From Catalinimonas niigatensis (GTDB lineage: Bacteria; Bacteroidota; Bacteroidia; Cytophagales; Cyclobacteriaceae): a stretch of DNA of 64,000 nt. Under the pieces are notes generated by a model, which saw only the letters and a program-made list of their open reading frames with translations, was not told where the DNA came from and did no database searches. The stretch lies in NCBI RefSeq assembly GCF_030506285.1, contig NZ_CP119422.1:6373501-6437500 (forward strand), written 5' to 3'. This document shows positions 50,906 through 60,596 of the stretch, one piece after another (position 1 is the stretch's first letter; the number at the start of each line of letters is the position of its first letter). Both the position numbers and the translations under genes were made by a program.

Positions 50906-53302
50906 ATGTATAAGAATTACTTCAAGAATGCGTATCGCTATCTGGGCAAGCATCCCCTGGCGACGGCGATCAATCTCTTTGGGCTAGCTTCCGGCATTTG
51001 TGTCTGTTTTTTTGCCCTGCTGTATGTTCGTTTTGAGTTGAGTTATGACCGCCATCATGCGCAGGCAGACCGGATTTACCGTTTGGTAACGGATGTAAAC
51101 ACTGCCAGCGGAATCACTTATGAAAGTACTTCTGCTCCTATGGCTCCATCCATTCAGGCAAATTTTCCCGAAGTAGAAGCCTTCACACGCATTATGCCTG
51201 ATTATCTGATGGTGCAGAAAGAAGACAGGTCTTATTTCAAGGAAGAAAATATTGCCTATGCTGATCCTTCTTTGTTTAGGGTATTCACTTTGCCATTGAT
51301 CAGTGGCGATTCAGCGACTGCTTTGGAAGCTCCTTTTCAGATGGTTTTGTCAGAGACGGCTGCCCTTCATTATTTCGGAACTACCGATTGCCTGGGGAAA
51401 ATCCTGCTGCTGGATGAATCGCCTGCCGTAGTGAGTGCGGTGATGAGAGATATGCCGTATAATGCTCATTACAGAATTGACATACTGGTTTCCTTGTCTA
51501 CCCTGCTGGATGAGTGGAATCCGTCCATGAAGAGCCAGTGGAAACGCTTTGGTTTTTACAGCTATCTCTTACTCCATCAGGATAAGCAGGTGGAAGCATT
51601 GGAGGTTAAAATAAGCGCTCATCTTCAGGAGCATATTGCTCAGCAAGAATCCGAGTACAAACTTTCGCTTGAACCACTCACTGATTTATATTTACATGCC
51701 AAAGCCAGGGGGAGCCGCTACGGAAGTTCGGTAAGTGGCGACATCAGCAATATCTACATTTTTTCGGTAGTGGCAGTCTTCGTGCTCTTTATTGCCTGCT
51801 TCAATTTTATCAACCTTACCACCGTTCTTTCCCTGCAACGTGCCAAAGAGATAGGTGTACGAAAGTCCTTAGGTGCTACCAGAGCGCAGTTGATTGGTCA
51901 GTTCCTATTTGATGCCCTCCATCTCAGCTTTCTGGCTTTGGGGATGGCTACGGTATTGTGTGTCCTGCTGATTCCTGCTTTTCAGCAGTTGTCTGGCAAA
52001 ATCATCCGACTGCATTTCCCTGAGCATGCCTTAGAGTTTCTCTGGTTAATTGCAGGTACGCTACTTGTTGGCTTGCTTTCGGGAATCTATCCGGCTCTTT
52101 TTCTTTCCAGGTTATCACCTTTTCAAGGGCTGATAGGCAGTGTGAAAGCGGGAAGAAATCATGGTTTGCTTCGCAAAAGTCTGATCATTAGCCAATTTGC
52201 CATTTCCATCATACTGATCAGTGCTACAGGGATAGTCTACCAACAGCTGCACTACATGCAAAACCATGCGCTGGGTTTTGACAAAAACCATAAGCTGGTG
52301 ATGGATTTTTATTTTGATTCAAAAGTCGTAGAACATCAGGAATCAGTGAAGCAGCAACTGGCGGAGATTCCTGGAATTCAGCAAATTTCATTTTCTTCCG
52401 CCGTTCCTGCCAAAGCCAATAGAAAATATACCACTGAGATAGAGAATGCAAACCAGCAGAAGCAGGAAATGATGTCAGACGCCTATTTTGTGGACGATGA
52501 TTTTCTGAAGCAGTATGGTATAGCACTCGTTGCAGGCAGGGCTTTCTCAGCAGATATTGCATCGGACTCTACTGAGGCTATGCTCATCAACGAGGCTGCC
52601 CTAAGAAGCCTGGGCTATCATGATCCTGAAGAAGTGATCGGTAAACCTTTTGTGCAGCAGGGGAGAAGCGGAGAGATCATTGGTGTGGTAAAAGATTTTC
52701 ATTACCACTCTTTCAGGGAAGAGGTACGTCCCCTGACACTTAGGGTTTCTGCGGGAGGGAATCCCTATACATACCTTACTTTAGATATTACTTCTTCTGA
52801 TTTACGCGCGACGATCAAACAAGTAGAGGAAGTCTGGTCAGCATCGGTGTCGGAAAAACCCTTTGGCTATTTCTTTTTGGATGAAGCTTTTCAGGCGCAG
52901 TATCTGGCAGAAGAAAGATTTGGAAAGCTGTTTACCTGTTTTGCCTTGCTGGCAGTCCTTCTTTCATGCCTGGGGCTGCTGGGATTATCCGCTTTCAGTA
53001 TCAAAGGGCGGGTAAAAGAGATTGGCATACGCAAGGTATTGGGAGCGTCAGTAGGCAATATTCTGTTACTGCTTTCCAAAGACTTTATCAAACTGATTTT
53101 GATAGCGTTTTTTGTTGCCATACCTGTAGCCAACTACCTGCTTACGGAGTGGCTTCATGCTTACGCCTATCGCATGGCTCTGTCGTGGTGGTTTTTTGTA
53201 GTGCCCGGTAGTCTGGTGTTGTTGCTGGCCCTGCTCACCATCAGTTTGCAGACCATCAAAGCTGCTCGCCAGAATCCGGTGGATAGCCTGAAGTATGAGT
53301 GA
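50906..53302 (+). CDS. MacB/FtsX-type ABC permease, fourth of four
   Basis: 798 residues, starting M-Y-K-N-Y-F-K-N-A-Y-R-Y-L. The first helix (about 18-42) is Cys/Phe-rich. Signatures are A-K-E-I-G-V-R-K-S-L-G-A (Ser where the others have Val) and V-K-E-I-G-I-R-K-V-L-G-A. Ends N-P-V-D-S-L-K-Y-E. Its sequence is the most divergent of the four in the first half. With the others it would form part of an exporter or mechanotransmission complex driven by an ATPase encoded elsewhere (inference). Confidence 0.92.
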   Translation: MYKNYFKNAYRYLGKHPLATAINLFGLASGICVCFFALLYVRFELSYDRHHAQADRIYRLVTDVNTASGITYESTSAPMAPSIQANFPEVEAFTRIMPDYLMVQKEDRSYFKEENIAYADPSLFRVFTLPLISGDSATALEAPFQMVLSETAALHYFGTTDCLGKILLLDESPAVVSAVMRDMPYNAHYRIDILVSLSTLLDEWNPSMKSQWKRFGFYSYLLLHQDKQVEALEVKISAHLQEHIAQQESEYKLSLEPLTDLYLHAKARGSRYGSSVSGDISNIYIFSVVAVFVLFIACFNFINLTTVLSLQRAKEIGVRKSLGATRAQLIGQFLFDALHLSFLALGMATVLCVLLIPAFQQLSGKIIRLHFPEHALEFLWLIAGTLLVGLLSGIYPALFLSRLSPFQGLIGSVKAGRNHGLLRKSLIISQFAISIILISATGIVYQQLHYMQNHALGFDKNHKLVMDFYFDSKVVEHQESVKQQLAEIPGIQQISFSSAVPAKANRKYTTEIENANQQKQEMMSDAYFVDDDFLKQYGIALVAGRAFSADIASDSTEAMLINEAALRSLGYHDPEEVIGKPFVQQGRSGEIIGVVKDFHYHSFREEVRPLTLRVSAGGNPYTYLTLDITSSDLRATIKQVEEVWSASVSEKPFGYFFLDEAFQAQYLAEERFGKLFTCFALLAVLLSCLGLLGLSAFSIKGRVKEIGIRKVLGASVGNILLLLSKDFIKLILIAFFVAIPVANYLLTEWLHAYAYRMALSWWFFVVPGSLVLLLALLTISLQTIKAARQNPVDSLKYE

Positions 53303-53785
53303 TGATGATGATCACAATGTAGGTTGAGGGTTATTTTTAAACCTCTTCACATTATATTTATATGTTACGAGACTTATCGTATTTCCCGGAAATCCAATGT
53401 TTTGGGAAATTTATCAACGATTACTAGGTGATGAATTGAAAAGAATTACAAGTTTCTTCATTGCTCCATGCCTCAAAATATGCGTATAGATTAAATTTGT
53501 GCATAAGATAAAGACTACTTCATTAGTAGAAGGATATCCAAATCTTACGTTATGAAAAATTTACCAATTTGACTGGTATATTCTGCCTAAATTTGAACAT
53601 ACTTTTTTCTTTATAGCATTTACAGCGCAATTCCCATAAAAATTTCTAAACTTTTTGCAGGTTTTTGTAGTCAAATATACAGCCGAAAGTGACTTTTTCA
53701 GCCGAACTATTCATCTGTTTAACTTCCTTGAATTGTTAAAAGGGAGAGTTTGATTACATTTTTTTAACTACATTTTTTTAGACTT
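53303..53785. other. AT-rich spacer after the permease array
   Basis: 483 bases. The only structure seen is ATTTCCC (53381-53387) facing GGGAAAT (53404-53410). No terminator with T tract, no RNA gene and no ORF of note. Confidence 0.4.
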
Positions 53786-54418
53786 ATGAAGAAGCTACAC
53801 TTATTTTATGCACTGTTTTTTTGCTTGTGGACTAGTCTGGAAGCGGGAGATTTACCTAAAGATGACTGGAATGTAGGTGAAATCATGCTCAATAATGGTG
53901 AAATTCTGAAAGGTGAAATTCAATATGATCTTAAGCAAAATGTAGCAATGATTAAAAAGAAGGGGTTGGTCAAAGCTTTTGGTGCCTATAATATTGATTA
54001 TTTCAGATTCATGGACAGTGCGAGGAGCATGATCCGCAGTTTTTACAGTATGCCTTACTCACAGAAAAATGGACAGGAACGATTGATGTTTTTTGAATTG
54101 GTTTTTGAGGATGGATTTGCTTTGTTCAACCGTGAGCTTAGTGTACCACAAAAACATGCAGTTTTGGCAGAACGTCCATATATACAAAGGGAAGACAAGG
54201 GGGTGGTAAGCATTTCCAGCTATTATATTTTTACTCTGGATGGAAATTTTCAAAAGATAGAAACTGAGGCAAGCGATCTTGCGGATAAGTTATCCTTAGA
54301 CAGGAAGGAAAAGAAAGAAATGGAGAAATTTATTATTGAAAATCAATTAGACCTGAATTATGCTTCTGATTTTATCAAAGTTATCTATGAAGTGGTGCAG
54401 AATGATATTCAAAGCTAA
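53786..54418 (+). CDS. Secreted protein of unknown function
   Basis: 210 residues with a signal peptide (M-K-K-L-H-L-F-Y-A-L-F-F-C-L-W-T-S-L-E-A, cut near residue 20). The mature part opens with a short beta-rich segment (V-G-E-I-M-L-N-N-G-E-I-L-K-G-E-I-Q-Y-D) resembling the start of many Bacteroidota exported proteins in which a gene product is described by a 'new statement' of what it adds, then becomes helical and acidic. No family could be named. It is followed by a hairpin terminator shared with the UspA gene. Confidence 0.7.
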   Translation: MKKLHLFYALFFCLWTSLEAGDLPKDDWNVGEIMLNNGEILKGEIQYDLKQNVAMIKKKGLVKAFGAYNIDYFRFMDSARSMIRSFYSMPYSQKNGQERLMFFELVFEDGFALFNRELSVPQKHAVLAERPYIQREDKGVVSISSYYIFTLDGNFQKIETEASDLADKLSLDRKEKKEMEKFIIENQLDLNYASDFIKVIYEVVQNDIQS

Positions 54419-54426
54419 TAGGAGAT

Positions 54427-54460
54427 AAAAGGTAGATTTTTATTGATGCATCTACCTTTT
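54427..54460. terminator. Hairpin between the secreted-protein and UspA genes
   Basis: AAAAGGTAGAT (54427-54437) and ATCTACCTTTT (54450-54460) form a perfect 11-bp stem between convergent genes. The A/T-rich stem ends mean it can act in either direction, although no long T tract follows. Confidence 0.65.
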
Positions 54461-54472
54461 AATGAAAGTTTT

Positions 54473-55246
54473 TCAAAAATATATGTAAACTGGTATTTTG
54501 ATTTCCAGAGAAAGTTTACGAGAGAAATTACCTACAAAAATCTTTTCAAAGATAGCTTGCGAACTAGGCAGGAAAATCATGTTAATGTTATGCTTATTTA
54601 CATACCCCTTTATTTTGCTGATAAAATCCTGGTAAGTATCAAAACTAATCTTTTCATTTTGCTCAGCTTTTACCTCGCCCATAACGGAAGAGATGTCCTC
54701 AGCGGATTTAGCCTTGTTATCTTGAGCAGTTGCCTGTAGTACAAGTGTTTTCGCGCCGATTTTTTGTATCAGAGTATTTAAATGTTTGAAAGCAGGCTCA
54801 TCAGTACGGGCATCCGTAAAGTCATTGACCACCAGGATATTCTCTATTTTTTTGTAGGTATTATTCTCCGGAACAAGTAGAGAAGGCGCTTTTCCTTTTT
54901 GTACAATCTTACTAGAGATACTGCCAATAGTACTGTCTACATCATCATGCGTGACCATACTGATCAGGTCATATTTATCTTCTTTAAGCATCTTATTAAT
55001 CCCTTCCAGTACAGAGCCTTTGTCTGATTTATGTTCAATGTTAAGCTCTGCACCCTGACTATGCTGTGTTTTGATTTCACTGATCTCTTTCTGTAGTCCA
55101 TCATTGGCTTGATCTAACTCTTCTTCTTTGAGTACTTCATTGAACAAGATGATCTGCGCTTTATCTTTTAGCCCTAAATCAATAGCATACATAAGGGCTA
55201 GCTCTGAGTGGTCCGATAGGTCGGTGGGCACTAAAATCTTTTCCAT
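54473..55246 (-). CDS. Universal stress protein with two UspA domains
   Basis: 257 residues forming two tandem Usp folds (about 1-125 and 130-257). The first opens M-E-K-I-L-V-P-T-D-L-S-D-H-S-E-L-A with the usual Asp13-like ATP contact; the second opens N-I-L-V-V-N-D-F-T-D. The G-x2-G-x9-G-(S/T) ATP loop is not intact, so it may be of the non-ATP-binding type. Tandem-domain Usps are common in Bacteroidota and respond to starvation and stress. It belongs to a stress-gene group with the CbpA-like and Hsp20 genes downstream in coordinate order. Confidence 0.88.
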   Translation of the reverse strand: MEKILVPTDLSDHSELALMYAIDLGLKDKAQIILFNEVLKEEELDQANDGLQKEISEIKTQHSQGAELNIEHKSDKGSVLEGINKMLKEDKYDLISMVTHDDVDSTIGSISSKIVQKGKAPSLLVPENNTYKKIENILVVNDFTDARTDEPAFKHLNTLIQKIGAKTLVLQATAQDNKAKSAEDISSVMGEVKAEQNEKISFDTYQDFISKIKGYVNKHNINMIFLPSSQAIFEKIFVGNFSRKLSLEIKIPVYIYF

Positions 55247-55369
55247 AGTATGTTTTTGTCGTTATTGTTCATAGTCTCAAATATACTAGCAGAAGGCCTT
55301 ATTGTAAATGCATATGGCTATTCTGTTCTAAACCATGAGGATAAAAAACATAAAAAGCCAGATCAGTAA

Positions 55370-56311
55370 TCAGGCATATTTTACTGAATTTTCTCTGGCT
55401 TCTCTCAATTTCTGAAAAAGCATTTTTTCTTCAGCGCTCAGGTTTTTAGGAAGTTCTACCTGTACCTTTGCATAGAGGTTGCCCTGTTTATCAGTTTGTT
55501 CATAGGATGGCATGCCCAGCCCTTTGAGTCTCAGTACTTTTCCATTTTCAGTACCTGCTTCAATATTGACATTAATTTTGCCCTTAAGCGTTTCAACTTG
55601 AACTTTACCTCCCAAAATGGCAGTGTACAAATCTACTTTCAGGTCTGCATACAAGTCATCTCCTTTGCGGTCAAACTGTAGGCTGGGGTTGACATTTACC
55701 TGCAAATAAAGATCTCCTGCAACTCCTCCATACACACCTGGAGTTCCTTTGCCCTTAATCCTAAGCGTTTTACCATCCTCTAAGCCAGGTTTAAGTTTGA
55801 TGCGAATTTTTTGCCCATTGACGTTGATCAAATGCGTTACTCCTTGGTAGGCTTCTTCCAGAGAGATGCTGATTTTCGCTTCCAGATCCTGCCCTCTTAG
55901 CTTTTCATTTACGGATTGATGTCTACCTTGCCCTTGCCGCCCTCCGTGACCTCCGAAAAAGCTTTCAAAGAAATCTGAAAAACCACTATTGCCAAACAAA
56001 TCATTGAAATCTCCTTCAAACTCTACCCGGGACCCATTCTGTCTGCCCCCAAAATTGGACCATCCGGCATTTGACCCCTGGTGTTGGTATTGTTTCCAGT
56101 TGGCTCCCAGTTCATCATATCGCTTACGCTTTTTAGGGTCTTTAAGTACTTCATAAGCTTCAGCGATATCTTTGAATTTCTCTTCCGCCGATTTATCGGA
56201 GTTTTTGTCGGGGTGGTATTTTACTGCCAGTTTACGATACGCTTTTTTAATAGCCTCCTGTGTGGCATGCTTATCAACCCCCAAAATTTTATAATAATCT
56301 TTGTAGTCCAT
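55370..56311 (-). CDS. CbpA/DnaJ-like co-chaperone without zinc finger
   Basis: 313 residues. The J domain (about 1-70) has the His-Pro-Asp motif at 33-35 in K-Y-H-P-D-K-N, required to stimulate DnaK. A Gly/Phe/Ser-rich linker (about 75-135, with [10 protein letters not shown]) leads into two C-terminal substrate-binding domains. The Cys-rich zinc finger of DnaJ is missing, which places it with CbpA-type class B co-chaperones. It would deliver misfolded clients to DnaK. The neighbouring Hsp20 and UspA genes suggest shared stress control. Confidence 0.93.
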   Translation of the reverse strand: MDYKDYYKILGVDKHATQEAIKKAYRKLAVKYHPDKNSDKSAEEKFKDIAEAYEVLKDPKKRKRYDELGANWKQYQHQGSNAGWSNFGGRQNGSRVEFEGDFNDLFGNSGFSDFFESFFGGHGGRQGQGRHQSVNEKLRGQDLEAKISISLEEAYQGVTHLINVNGQKIRIKLKPGLEDGKTLRIKGKGTPGVYGGVAGDLYLQVNVNPSLQFDRKGDDLYADLKVDLYTAILGGKVQVETLKGKINVNIEAGTENGKVLRLKGLGMPSYEQTDKQGNLYAKVQVELPKNLSAEEKMLFQKLREARENSVKYA

Positions 56312-56450
56312 ATTCAGCGATTAAGTAGATACACACAATAAAGTAATTCTTGCTAAAAAAGACTTACATTATGCATATCGGGTTTAGAAAAAAAAGCACA
56401 CGGTATTTAAATTTATTCAAAAAGCGTTACGATCCTATTTTTGCTATCAC

Positions 56451-56477
56451 AAAAAAAGGCGGGATTATTTCCCGCCT
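56451..56477 (-). terminator. Terminator of the Hsp20 gene
   Basis: AGGCGGGA and TCCCGCCT form an 8-bp stem with a five-base loop. On the minus strand it leads into seven T just after the Hsp20 stop codon. Confidence 0.88.
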
Positions 56478-56486
56478 CCCTGATGT

Positions 56487-56930
56487 TTAAGCAATTTCAA
56501 TCAATCGGGCTGGTTTTTCTTTAGCCTCTTCCCGTTTGGGTACATTTAAGTAAAGTACACCATGCTCATACTTTGCAGCAATATTGTCACCATCTACCTG
56601 ATTTTTAGGTAAGCGGAAGCTGCGTTGGAAAGAGTGGTAGTGAAACTCTCTACGAGTGTATTTGCCATTATCATCTTTCTCTTCTTTTTTGTCTTCTTGC
56701 TTAGCAGCGATGGTTAGTACATCATTATTGATTTCTACTTTGAAATCATCTTTCTTCATCCCAGGAACTGCGACTTCAAGCTCAAAAGCATTTTTAGTCT
56801 CTTTTACATTCACTGCGGGAATGCTACTTTTTGAACCATAGCTATTATGGTCAAACCTATGTTCCAGTTCTTTGGTGAAATTGTCGTCAAAAAACTTTGG
56901 AAGCCAATTGTTATATCTTACAAGTGTCAT
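56487..56930 (-). CDS. Hsp20/alpha-crystallin small heat-shock protein
   Basis: 147 residues. The alpha-crystallin domain covers about 40-135 and ends with the G-V-L-Y-L-N-V-P signature; A-V-P-G-M-K-K-D-D-F-K-V near 53-64 is the standard early strand. A short N-terminal arm carries W-L-P-K-F-F-D-D, and the C-terminal tail R-L-I-E-I-A holds the I-x-I-like motif that links dimers into oligomers. These chaperones hold unfolding proteins without ATP. It lies upstream of the CbpA-like gene on the same strand but with its own terminator. Confidence 0.95.
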   Translation of the reverse strand: MTLVRYNNWLPKFFDDNFTKELEHRFDHNSYGSKSSIPAVNVKETKNAFELEVAVPGMKKDDFKVEINNDVLTIAAKQEDKKEEKDDNGKYTRREFHYHSFQRSFRLPKNQVDGDNIAAKYEHGVLYLNVPKREEAKEKPARLIEIA

Positions 56931-57466
56931 AGTTATACTATTTTGTGTGTTAGCTTAATGTTTACATCGGTTAGAATACAAACTAAATACCAACGCGATA
57001 ATTCTGGTTTTTTCAGATAAAAATACGCCAAAATGTCTTATTCTAATCGAATTTGCTTAAAAATAGCGACATAATGTCTTGTTTATATGATAAACTCATG
57101 ACAGCTAGAAGTTTTTTTGAAAAATGAAGGTTTGACTTATTTTCAAAAAGTGCGATGGCAAGAGGATAAGCGTACAATATTATGACCTGGCAAGTTTTAA
57201 AAAAAATAAAGAGTAGAAACGCCTTTTGACATTAGAAGCAAGGCATTAAATACGCTATCCTGAAGTTTTATCATGAAACGATGAGCATATCTTCAAAAGA
57301 TAGAATGACTGTCGGATAAGAATAAATTTTTAAACTTTTTTCTTCTTATGAATTGTCCGCTTAAGCACAACTATGTAGGTAAAAATTGAGATTTTTACCA
57401 ATATAAAGTAAGAATAACGAATGGAAGGTATGATCTGAAAGAGAGTTGTAATCACCATAGGCCACT
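56931..57466. other. AT-rich spacer upstream of hsp20
   Basis: 536 bases between two minus-strand genes. The palindrome GACATAATGTC (57068-57078) is the only symmetric element noticed; the hsp20 promoter must be near 56940-57000. No RNA gene or ORF was recognised. Confidence 0.4.
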
Positions 57467-57715
57467 TTAGTATAAGCTTTCCAAATGGATAAAATCAGAG
57501 TAATTTGTAAATAGCTCTTTTTCTTCATGTGTAATTACTTCACAAATCCGATTGATCCGTACATCGTACCACACTTCAGCATAAAACTTTTCCAACTGAA
57601 ATAAGCCTACCAGATAAGGATACGCCTGCCTACGCATGATCAGATGACCATGCTCCATAGCAAACTTTTCTTTGTAATGGAGTGCAAGTAGGTTAAATTC
57701 CTGAATGGTTAACAT
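57467..57715 (-). CDS. Small conserved-looking hypothetical protein
   Basis: 82 residues, no signal peptide or membrane segment. It is aromatic- and Glu-rich (E-K-F-Y-A-E-V-W-Y-D-V-R-I-N-R-I) with a predicted helix, strand, strand, helix order. No family recognised. A start at ATG 57715 is followed by good coding bias, and an imperfect hairpin lies just upstream. It may be a small cytosolic regulator, but nothing in the sequence decides this. Confidence 0.6.
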   Translation of the reverse strand: MLTIQEFNLLALHYKEKFAMEHGHLIMRRQAYPYLVGLFQLEKFYAEVWYDVRINRICEVITHEEKELFTNYSDFIHLESLY

Positions 57716-57717
57716 AT

Positions 57718-57769
57718 AACAGTTAAGCTATTTGTATTAGTAGGTTACAAATAAATAGCTAAAGCTGTT
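57718..57769. repeat. Imperfect inverted repeat upstream of the 82-residue gene
   Basis: AACAGTTAAGCTATTTGTA (57718-57736) faces TACAAATAAATAGCTAAAGC-TGTT (57746-57769) with small bulges. It occupies the position of a 5' leader or operator of the minus-strand gene starting at 57715, or lies after the nadE-strand promoter region. Confidence 0.45.
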
Positions 57770-57855
57770 GATTAATTATTGTTTTAGAACACAAATGTGC
57801 CTGGAGTAATAAAATCTAAAAATTAATCATTATCGCTGCAGTGGGGATAACAGGT

Positions 57856-59739
57856 TTAAGACTTATCCAGCAACTTTAACTCTTCCTCAAAGCCACCGGA
57901 TAGGATAGGAAACCTGCACCAACTGCGGGGATCAACATTAAAATCATCCATATGAAATGATGGAGCCACACGTTCCCGTTTCCATTGATTGCGAGACCAC
58001 AGCCTGAAAAACTTTTTGATATGAGTTTTAAGCAGTTCATTCTCTTCTAATTGCTGCAATTTCAGGTTTTGATAAATTTCAATAGGAGGAAGCCAGTGAC
58101 GGATAGCCAGACGTTCAATCTCTACCAAAATAGCATAAGGCATGAGGTCATCTTCATCGGTTTGCGTTTTTTCCAAGGGCCGGAGTTCTGCCGTAGGATT
58201 TAAATGATTTACAGAGGAGAGGCCATGATAATCAAGGTTTTCTTCTGCCCATCTTAACCAGTGAAGAAGGAAATGTTTGTCTACTGCTGCAATAGGGGCA
58301 ATACTTCCGCTGGTGTCACCATCCATGGTAGTATAGCCTACATCTGCTTCACTACGGTTATTCGTAGCTATCAGCAGTGCGCCTTTGATATTGGCAAGCA
58401 TCCATATACCCGGTACTCTTACCCTGGCCTGTATGTTTTGCATCGCTATATCATCTTTCTCCCAGTTCATTGATCTGGATAGGCATTTTTCAATGGTCTG
58501 GGTATAGGAGGCTACATCTTCATCCACTTTCCATTGATAAAAAGTAGCTCCAATGGACTCTGCTAAAGTTTTTGCAGCATTTAAAGTTTCGTCTGAAGAG
58601 TTTTGAGTACCCTGATAAGCAGTATAAAGGAGTTTTTTTGTAATGCTTTTGCAGATACTTTGTTCATCTCTGACACTGGAAAGCGCAAGTTCTTTAATCA
58701 GTTGGGGCATTCCGGCTTTATGTAAAAATGATGAATACCCCAGCTCTCTTACACCTCGGCGAATCATTTCGGCCACTAATACTGAACAACTTGAGGAATC
58801 TGCACCTCCACTCAAGGAGATCACAAAGCCTTTGGAATGGCTTTTCCGCATATAGTCAAACAAAGCCAGCGTTTCTGCTCTGACAAATTCTATCTCTTTT
58901 TCTTTGCTATCAGTAGTAGGATTTGACTCAGAGTTTTCAGGCTGTTCAAAATCAATCAGACTTGACAATAAATTGACATTCTCATAAGAGAAACGCTGAT
59001 TTTTCTTTAGTAATTTCCCTTCTTGGGCAATGATGATCTCTCCGTCAAAAACCAAGCGTCCGGCTTCATTGCCCAGCATATTGGTAAATACATAAGCGCA
59101 ATGAAAATCTTTGGAAGCAGGTACAATGAGCGTTTCGCGGAATGAAGATTTGCCGAATGCAAAATGACTGGCACTGGTATTGAGCATCAGTTGTACCCCT
59201 TTTGCTGCATGTCGGTATCCAGGCCGATCCTGATTGCGCCAGGCATCCTCACAAATCTCAAAAGCTATTTTTACCCCCTGTACCTGATAAATAATATCCC
59301 CAATCTCATAGTCTTTTCCCAGCACATGCACTTTTTCAATGCGATGAGCAGGCCAGGGGGTAAACCACCGATGCTCATAATGAACCCCATCGTTGGCCAG
59401 AAACTGTTTGGCAGTAAAGCCTAAAATCTGCTGGTTATGAATAAGGCAGGCGGTATCATAGTTCTTACCCTCAAACTTTATGGGTAAGCCCACCGCGACA
59501 GTAATATTGGTGCAGAGCTTCCTTACTTCTTCTACCTGCTGCAATGACTTTTCATAAATCCATTCACTCAGAAACATGTCTTCACAGCCATAGCCGCAGA
59601 CTGTCAGTTCAGGAAGACATAGAACATCAACCTGCTGTGCTTTTGCCATTTCTATGGCAGTGGCAATATTTTCCAGATTGGTTTTCCAGTCGATAGGAAT
59701 CTGGTTTAAGGTGGCTCCGGCTACTCTGAGTTTTGTCAT
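57856..59739 (-). CDS. nadE: Glutamine-dependent NAD+ synthetase
   Basis: 627 residues with two domains. The N-terminal nitrilase-fold glutaminase (about 1-265) has the triad Glu44 (L-P-E-L-T), Lys111 (F-T-A-K-Q-F) and Cys163 (F-E-I-C-E-D). The C-terminal synthetase carries the ATP-pyrophosphatase loop S-G-G-A-D-S-S at 310-316 and the G-T-x-N-x-S-E-like motif A-T-N-N-R-S-E-A-D-V-G-Y. It converts nicotinate adenine dinucleotide, ATP and glutamine-derived ammonia into NAD+. The neighbours downstream in reading order are not cofactor genes. Confidence 0.96.
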   Translation of the reverse strand: MTKLRVAGATLNQIPIDWKTNLENIATAIEMAKAQQVDVLCLPELTVCGYGCEDMFLSEWIYEKSLQQVEEVRKLCTNITVAVGLPIKFEGKNYDTACLIHNQQILGFTAKQFLANDGVHYEHRWFTPWPAHRIEKVHVLGKDYEIGDIIYQVQGVKIAFEICEDAWRNQDRPGYRHAAKGVQLMLNTSASHFAFGKSSFRETLIVPASKDFHCAYVFTNMLGNEAGRLVFDGEIIIAQEGKLLKKNQRFSYENVNLLSSLIDFEQPENSESNPTTDSKEKEIEFVRAETLALFDYMRKSHSKGFVISLSGGADSSSCSVLVAEMIRRGVRELGYSSFLHKAGMPQLIKELALSSVRDEQSICKSITKKLLYTAYQGTQNSSDETLNAAKTLAESIGATFYQWKVDEDVASYTQTIEKCLSRSMNWEKDDIAMQNIQARVRVPGIWMLANIKGALLIATNNRSEADVGYTTMDGDTSGSIAPIAAVDKHFLLHWLRWAEENLDYHGLSSVNHLNPTAELRPLEKTQTDEDDLMPYAILVEIERLAIRHWLPPIEIYQNLKLQQLEENELLKTHIKKFFRLWSRNQWKRERVAPSFHMDDFNVDPRSWCRFPILSGGFEEELKLLDKS

Positions 59740-59777
59740 TGGGAAGAATTAGGAAATAAAGCTTTGGAATAGGCAAA

Positions 59778-60596
59778 CTAATCCTCTTCAGTATCAGTAT
59801 CAAGAATTTCAAGCGCTTTTTGCGAGGCATTTTGCTCGGCTTTCTTTTTACTGTAACCACTACCGGTGCAGATAGGTACTCCATCGATAAAAATTTGAGC
59901 AATAAATTCCTTGAACTGAGTATCACCTTTGGTGTCAATTATTTCAAAACGAATCTCCCTATTGGTTTTTTGAGCCCATTCTATGACAGTACTTTTATAA
60001 TTTGGATTGGTATTAATGATGCTGTCCAAATCAAAATGAGGAAGAAGAAGGCGTTTTAAGATAAATTTTTTACAATTAGAAAAACCTTTGTCCAGATAAA
60101 CTGCACCTACCAAAGCTTCTAATGTATCTCCATCAATAGATTTGTGAGAGAGTTTTCCTTTCCCGTTGCCAAGTATATGGGATTGGTCGTAAACAATAAT
60201 ATTACTGACACCAATTTTCTTGGCTACTGTGTTTAAAGACTCACGGTTGACAATCCGTGACCGGATATCTGTCAAAAAGCCTTCATCTTTGTAGGGATAT
60301 TTCTTAAAAAGGTACTCAGCTACCACTGTACTTAGAACGGCATCTCCCAGATATTCCAAGCGTTCGTTAGACTCTTTGAGACCAAACATATTCTTTTTGG
60401 CTACAGAAATATGTTTGGTTGCCAGACGATACAACTCCAGATTAAGCGGAGGACTTCCAACAATCTGTTTAATCGAATCGACCAATTTCTTGTCCTGTTC
60501 GGGATAGACCCGAAAGGATTTGAGCATCCAAGTGGGTAACGCACGTATGAACAAAGTAACACTAATGCTTTTAATCCTGCGCAGGACAAGGGACAC
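59778..60596 (-). CDS. rnc: Ribonuclease III
   Basis: 272 residues. The RNase III signature N-E-R-L-E-Y-L-G-D-A-V-L is at 78-89, with the catalytic Glu/Asp residues, and a second metal-binding D-x-x-E (G-D-T-L-E-A-L-V-G-A) follows. The double-stranded RNA-binding domain is at about 185-260 with G-S-G-Y-S-K-K-K-A-E-Q-N-A-S. It processes rRNA precursors and dsRNA. The start is GTG at 60596, overlapping the last base of the fabF stop codon, so the two are coupled. The first 25 residues are hydrophobic/basic and could be a family extension or an over-long start. Confidence 0.95.
   Translation of the reverse strand: MSLVLRRIKSISVTLFIRALPTWMLKSFRVYPEQDKKLVDSIKQIVGSPPLNLELYRLATKHISVAKKNMFGLKESNERLEYLGDAVLSTVVAEYLFKKYPYKDEGFLTDIRSRIVNRESLNTVAKKIGVSNIIVYDQSHILGNGKGKLSHKSIDGDTLEALVGAVYLDKGFSNCKKFILKRLLLPHFDLDSIINTNPNYKSTVIEWAQKTNREIRFEIIDTKGDTQFKEFIAQIFIDGVPICTGSGYSKKKAEQNASQKALEILDTDTEED

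Noticed and set aside
53745-53780. Bacteroidota-type promoter (TTTG with TACATTTT) ahead of the secreted-protein gene
   Set aside because: Spacing of 16 and only 9-10 bases to the ATG do not fit the consensus.
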